NCBI RefSeq assembly: GCF_023283885.1
Contig: NZ_JAKILA010000032.1
Span: 1-44,352, forward strand
DNA: 44,352 nt
Reading direction: 5' to 3'
Origin: Shewanella basaltis
GTDB taxonomy: Bacteria; Pseudomonadota; Gammaproteobacteria; Enterobacterales; Shewanellaceae
Position numbers and translations under genes: made by a program. The notes beneath the pieces are model-generated. The model saw only the letters and a program-made list of their open reading frames with translations, was not told where the DNA came from and made no database searches. This document shows positions 42,067-44,352 of this stretch, one piece after another. The stretch's first letter is position 1. Each line of letters opens with the position of its first letter.

Positions 42067-44001
42067 TTACTCTTCTTGGCTCAAAATAAAATGGCTAATG
42101 GCTTTTGAGATCATGTCTTTTTTCATAGTGGTGCGTGTTACTGGTTGGTCAAACCAAAAGCTCATGGGTTGGTCGAAGCCGATGCCGTGCATGTAGTTGT
42201 AAAGTGCTTTGCGCAGGCCTTCGCCTAGCATGTCGTGATCGGTGCCGGTTGGGTCGGTAAAGTCGACATCATTTTCAGCAAAAAATACCTCTGGGCGTGG
42301 ATCCAGGGTAATGCCAAACTCTTCTGGATTCATGCCGATTGGGCTGTGGGCTGTGGCAACAAAGCGGTGCCAGTAGGCCGACTGGAAACAACCTTGTTGC
42401 ATCAATTGGCGCACCATTTCTAATGCATCAACGGTTTCTTGCTCGGTTTGTGTCGGGAAGCCATACATCAAATAAGCGTGCACCAAAATGCCCGCGTCGC
42501 TAAATGCTTTGGTGACCTGGGCGACGCGTTCAACACTGACGCCTTTTTTCATCAATTTTAATAGCCTGTCTGACGCAACTTCTAGGCCGCCACTGACTGC
42601 GATGCAGCCTGAATCAGCCAATAACTGACATCGTGCTGGGCTAAAAGTGCGCTCAAAACGAATATTGCCCCACCAACTGATCACCACGTTACGTTCAATC
42701 AATCGCTTGGCAAAAGCAAATAAGGCTTTGGGGGGTAAGGCTTCATCAACAAAGTGGAAACCGGTTTGCCCGGTTTCGGCAATCAGTGCTTCGATGCGGT
42801 CAACCAGAATGTCTGCGCCAGCGGTATCGAAACGGTCGATATAATCTAGGCTAACATCGCAAAAGCTACATTTGCGCCAGTAACAGCCGTGGGCGATGGT
42901 TAATTTGTTCCAGCGGCCGTCACTCCAAATGCGGTGCATTGGATTAAGCATTTCGCATAACGATAGGTACTCGGTTAATGGCAGACCATCGTAAATTGGT
43001 GCGCCAACCTCAGATTGGGGAATGTCGTGTAACTCAGTATTTTGATTAAGATGAACATAAGGCTGTCCGTTTTCATCTTCTGCCAAAAAGTAAGTGCGTA
43101 CTAGCTCATCAATTTCGCGCTTGCCTTCAAAATACTCTAGCAAAGTAATTAATGGGCGTTCACCGTCATCGAGACAAATAAAGTCGACAAATTCGAATAC
43201 TCTAGGGTCTTTTAATGCTCTAAGCTCGGTATTAACAAAGCCGCCACCCATCACGATAGGTAAATCAGGGTTAATGGCTTTACAGGTTTGCGCAATCCGT
43301 AAGGCGCCAAGCATATTACCGGGAAACGGCACCGTTAATGCGACCACGCTTGGCTGGGTTTCTTGTAAATAGTGTTCAACCAACTGCTCTAAAATGTCTG
43401 AACTGAAGCTCGGCTCATCCATTAGGGTATGATAAAGGTCGTCAAACGTTGGATTGGCGGCGGCTAAGCGCTCGCCATAACGGCTGACTTCAAAGTACGG
43501 GTCAACCCCTTGAGTGATGACGTTCGACAGATCGTTAATAAATAACGTCGCTAGGTATTTGGCTTTATCTTGCACGCCAAGGTTACCAAAGGCGGCTTGC
43601 AGAACGTCGCCCGACACGGCTTCCATTTGCGCGATGGCGTCAAATGCAGGGCCTTCGGGTAAAAACCGCCGGCTGTTAATGCGCATGGCCAGACTTGGGT
43701 CTTTGCCTTGTAAAAAGCGTATAACAGGTTCAACGGTGAGGTGATAACGGTCAAATTCGGCTAAAAAATTAAAAATAACATCAGGTAATTCGTCGTCTTC
43801 AAATTGCTCAAAGTTTTCTTCTACATGTTGACGGATAACCTCCAGTGCAGGCGCGGTCATCATTTCAAGAAATAGTTCAATGGCAGGATCTCGTTGTACC
43901 GCTTCATAGCCTCGTGAGCGTAAAAACCCCGTTAAATACGCTGTTGCCGGATATGGCGTATTTAATTGGGTCATTGGAGGGGTCATTAGAAGAACGGTCA
44001 T
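42067..44001 (-). CDS. B12-binding-domain radical SAM protein
   Basis: A 644-residue enzyme combining an N-terminal cobalamin-binding-type region and a radical SAM domain. The start MTVLLMTPPMTQLNTPYPATAYLTGFLRSRG and PSVVALTVPFPGNMLGALRIA, then LPIVMGGGFVNTEL, follow the B12-binding Rossmann pattern. The iron-sulfur motif is in IAHGCYWRKCSFCDVSLDYI: the cysteines are spaced CX4CX2C, not the canonical CX3CX2C. The barrel continues FHFVDEALPPKALFAFAKRLI, SGGLEVASDRLLKLMKKGVS and HAYLMYGFPTQTEQETVDA. The reaction is unknown. AGGCAGG precedes the ATG. It is a single gene. Confidence 0.9.
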   Translation of the reverse strand: MTVLLMTPPMTQLNTPYPATAYLTGFLRSRGYEAVQRDPAIELFLEMMTAPALEVIRQHVEENFEQFEDDELPDVIFNFLAEFDRYHLTVEPVIRFLQGKDPSLAMRINSRRFLPEGPAFDAIAQMEAVSGDVLQAAFGNLGVQDKAKYLATLFINDLSNVITQGVDPYFEVSRYGERLAAANPTFDDLYHTLMDEPSFSSDILEQLVEHYLQETQPSVVALTVPFPGNMLGALRIAQTCKAINPDLPIVMGGGFVNTELRALKDPRVFEFVDFICLDDGERPLITLLEYFEGKREIDELVRTYFLAEDENGQPYVHLNQNTELHDIPQSEVGAPIYDGLPLTEYLSLCEMLNPMHRIWSDGRWNKLTIAHGCYWRKCSFCDVSLDYIDRFDTAGADILVDRIEALIAETGQTGFHFVDEALPPKALFAFAKRLIERNVVISWWGNIRFERTFSPARCQLLADSGCIAVSGGLEVASDRLLKLMKKGVSVERVAQVTKAFSDAGILVHAYLMYGFPTQTEQETVDALEMVRQLMQQGCFQSAYWHRFVATAHSPIGMNPEEFGITLDPRPEVFFAENDVDFTDPTGTDHDMLGEGLRKALYNYMHGIGFDQPMSFWFDQPVTRTTMKKDMISKAISHFILSQEE

Positions 44002-44233
44002 AGCCTGCCTTTATCGTAAAGCCAATAGAAATAAGGCTGCATTCTACCAGTAAAAATGGCTCAAATCCCTTTAATTAAGGCTTTCATCTTGAACGGTCAG
44101 CAGTGCTACAGACTCGGCGGATTAGTGCCTTTTGCGCAAGATATTGCGCAGTGAATGGCGAAAAATCGAATAATGAGCAATATGTTGCTCATTTTATATT
44201 TTTTAAGAGGCGTTCTTTAAGCTCAGGCTATTT
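44002..44233. other. Intergenic region before the family 2 element
   Basis: The upstream region of the radical SAM gene, AT-rich and without a reading frame. GCTCAGG (44221-44227) with CCTGAGC (44236-44242) forms an inverted pair that spans the left end of the following element. Confidence 0.4.
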
Positions 44234-44352
44234 AACCTGAGCTCGGGATAAGGGATGATCTTATACTATTTAAAATCAACATGTTACCCATTCTCACTTT
44301 CAAGCTTGTCATTTGTTCTGCTAACAAGGCGAATTGACGCGTCAATAGCTAG
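44234..44352 (+). repeat. MITE-like element, family 2, copy C (cut by window end)
   Basis: The left terminal repeat AACCTGAGCTCGGGATAA is identical to that of copy B and is followed by the shared interior (CAAGCTTGTCATTTGTTCTG, CAAGGCGAATTGACGCGTCA). The window ends inside the element, at about 119 of its expected 195 bp. Confidence 0.85.

Overview
The window looks like chromosomal DNA of a marine gammaproteobacterium, most probably Shewanella. The evidence is the gene content: a class II hybrid cluster protein with its reductase, small proteins of families common in Shewanella and Vibrio (DUF3087, DUF3157, DUF3859, DUF3012, a DUF5062-like protein), a large TonB-dependent receptor, moderate GC and several families of small palindromic repeats. 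Species assignment is inference.

Layout. 1-1660: a tyrosine recombinase next to the 3' end of tRNA-Ser(UGA), probably one edge of an integrated element extending left. 1859-5339: an M3 peptidase lipoprotein and two small conserved proteins. 5600-8618: hcp-hcr, a nitric-oxide/nitrosative-stress operon preceded by an NsrR-like palindrome. 8729-14571: GNAT acetyltransferase, cyclophilin PpiB, a porin, a beta-CASP metallo-hydrolase, and a divergent HxlR regulator/SDR pair. 14764-17096: a DUF3087 protein, an LLM-class flavin oxidoreductase gene broken by a 262-bp MITE-like element, and Ohr with OhrR-type operator sequences. 17235-19108: a Tat-exported PhoD-like phosphatase behind three TGTCA repeats in 11-bp phase (Pho box). 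19189-22771: an RlmI-like methyltransferase, a second MITE copy that supplies the stop codon of a DUF3859 gene, aroQ, arfB, a SpoIIAA-like protein and a tiny DUF3012 lipoprotein. 22778-27727: a heavy-metal RND efflux locus (Cys/His-rich exported protein, adaptor, pump) without its own outer-membrane factor. 27805-30156: a CPA1 antiporter, a second MITE family, and a small membrane protein. 30290-37167: a probable outer-membrane uptake locus made of a surface-type lipoprotein with duplicated beta-helix domains, a TonB-dependent receptor, and a nearby secreted propeller-like protein; three TTGTCAT boxes precede it. 37199-40037: two 67-bp direct repeats, a dCMP-deaminase-type enzyme, and a divergent LysR/DUF4437 cupin pair. 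40600-42066: an AT-rich SMI1/KNR4 gene flanked by integron-like core sites, followed by degenerate DNA. 42067-44001: a B12-binding radical SAM protein. The window ends inside a third copy of the second MITE family.

The main themes are stress defence (Hcp/Hcr, Ohr, metal efflux), possible phosphate-starvation scavenging (PhoD and possibly the receptor locus), and non-autonomous repeats that have changed genes: one gene is interrupted and another has a replaced C-terminus. No CRISPR array, rRNA, complete insertion sequence or recognisable prophage structural gene was seen.
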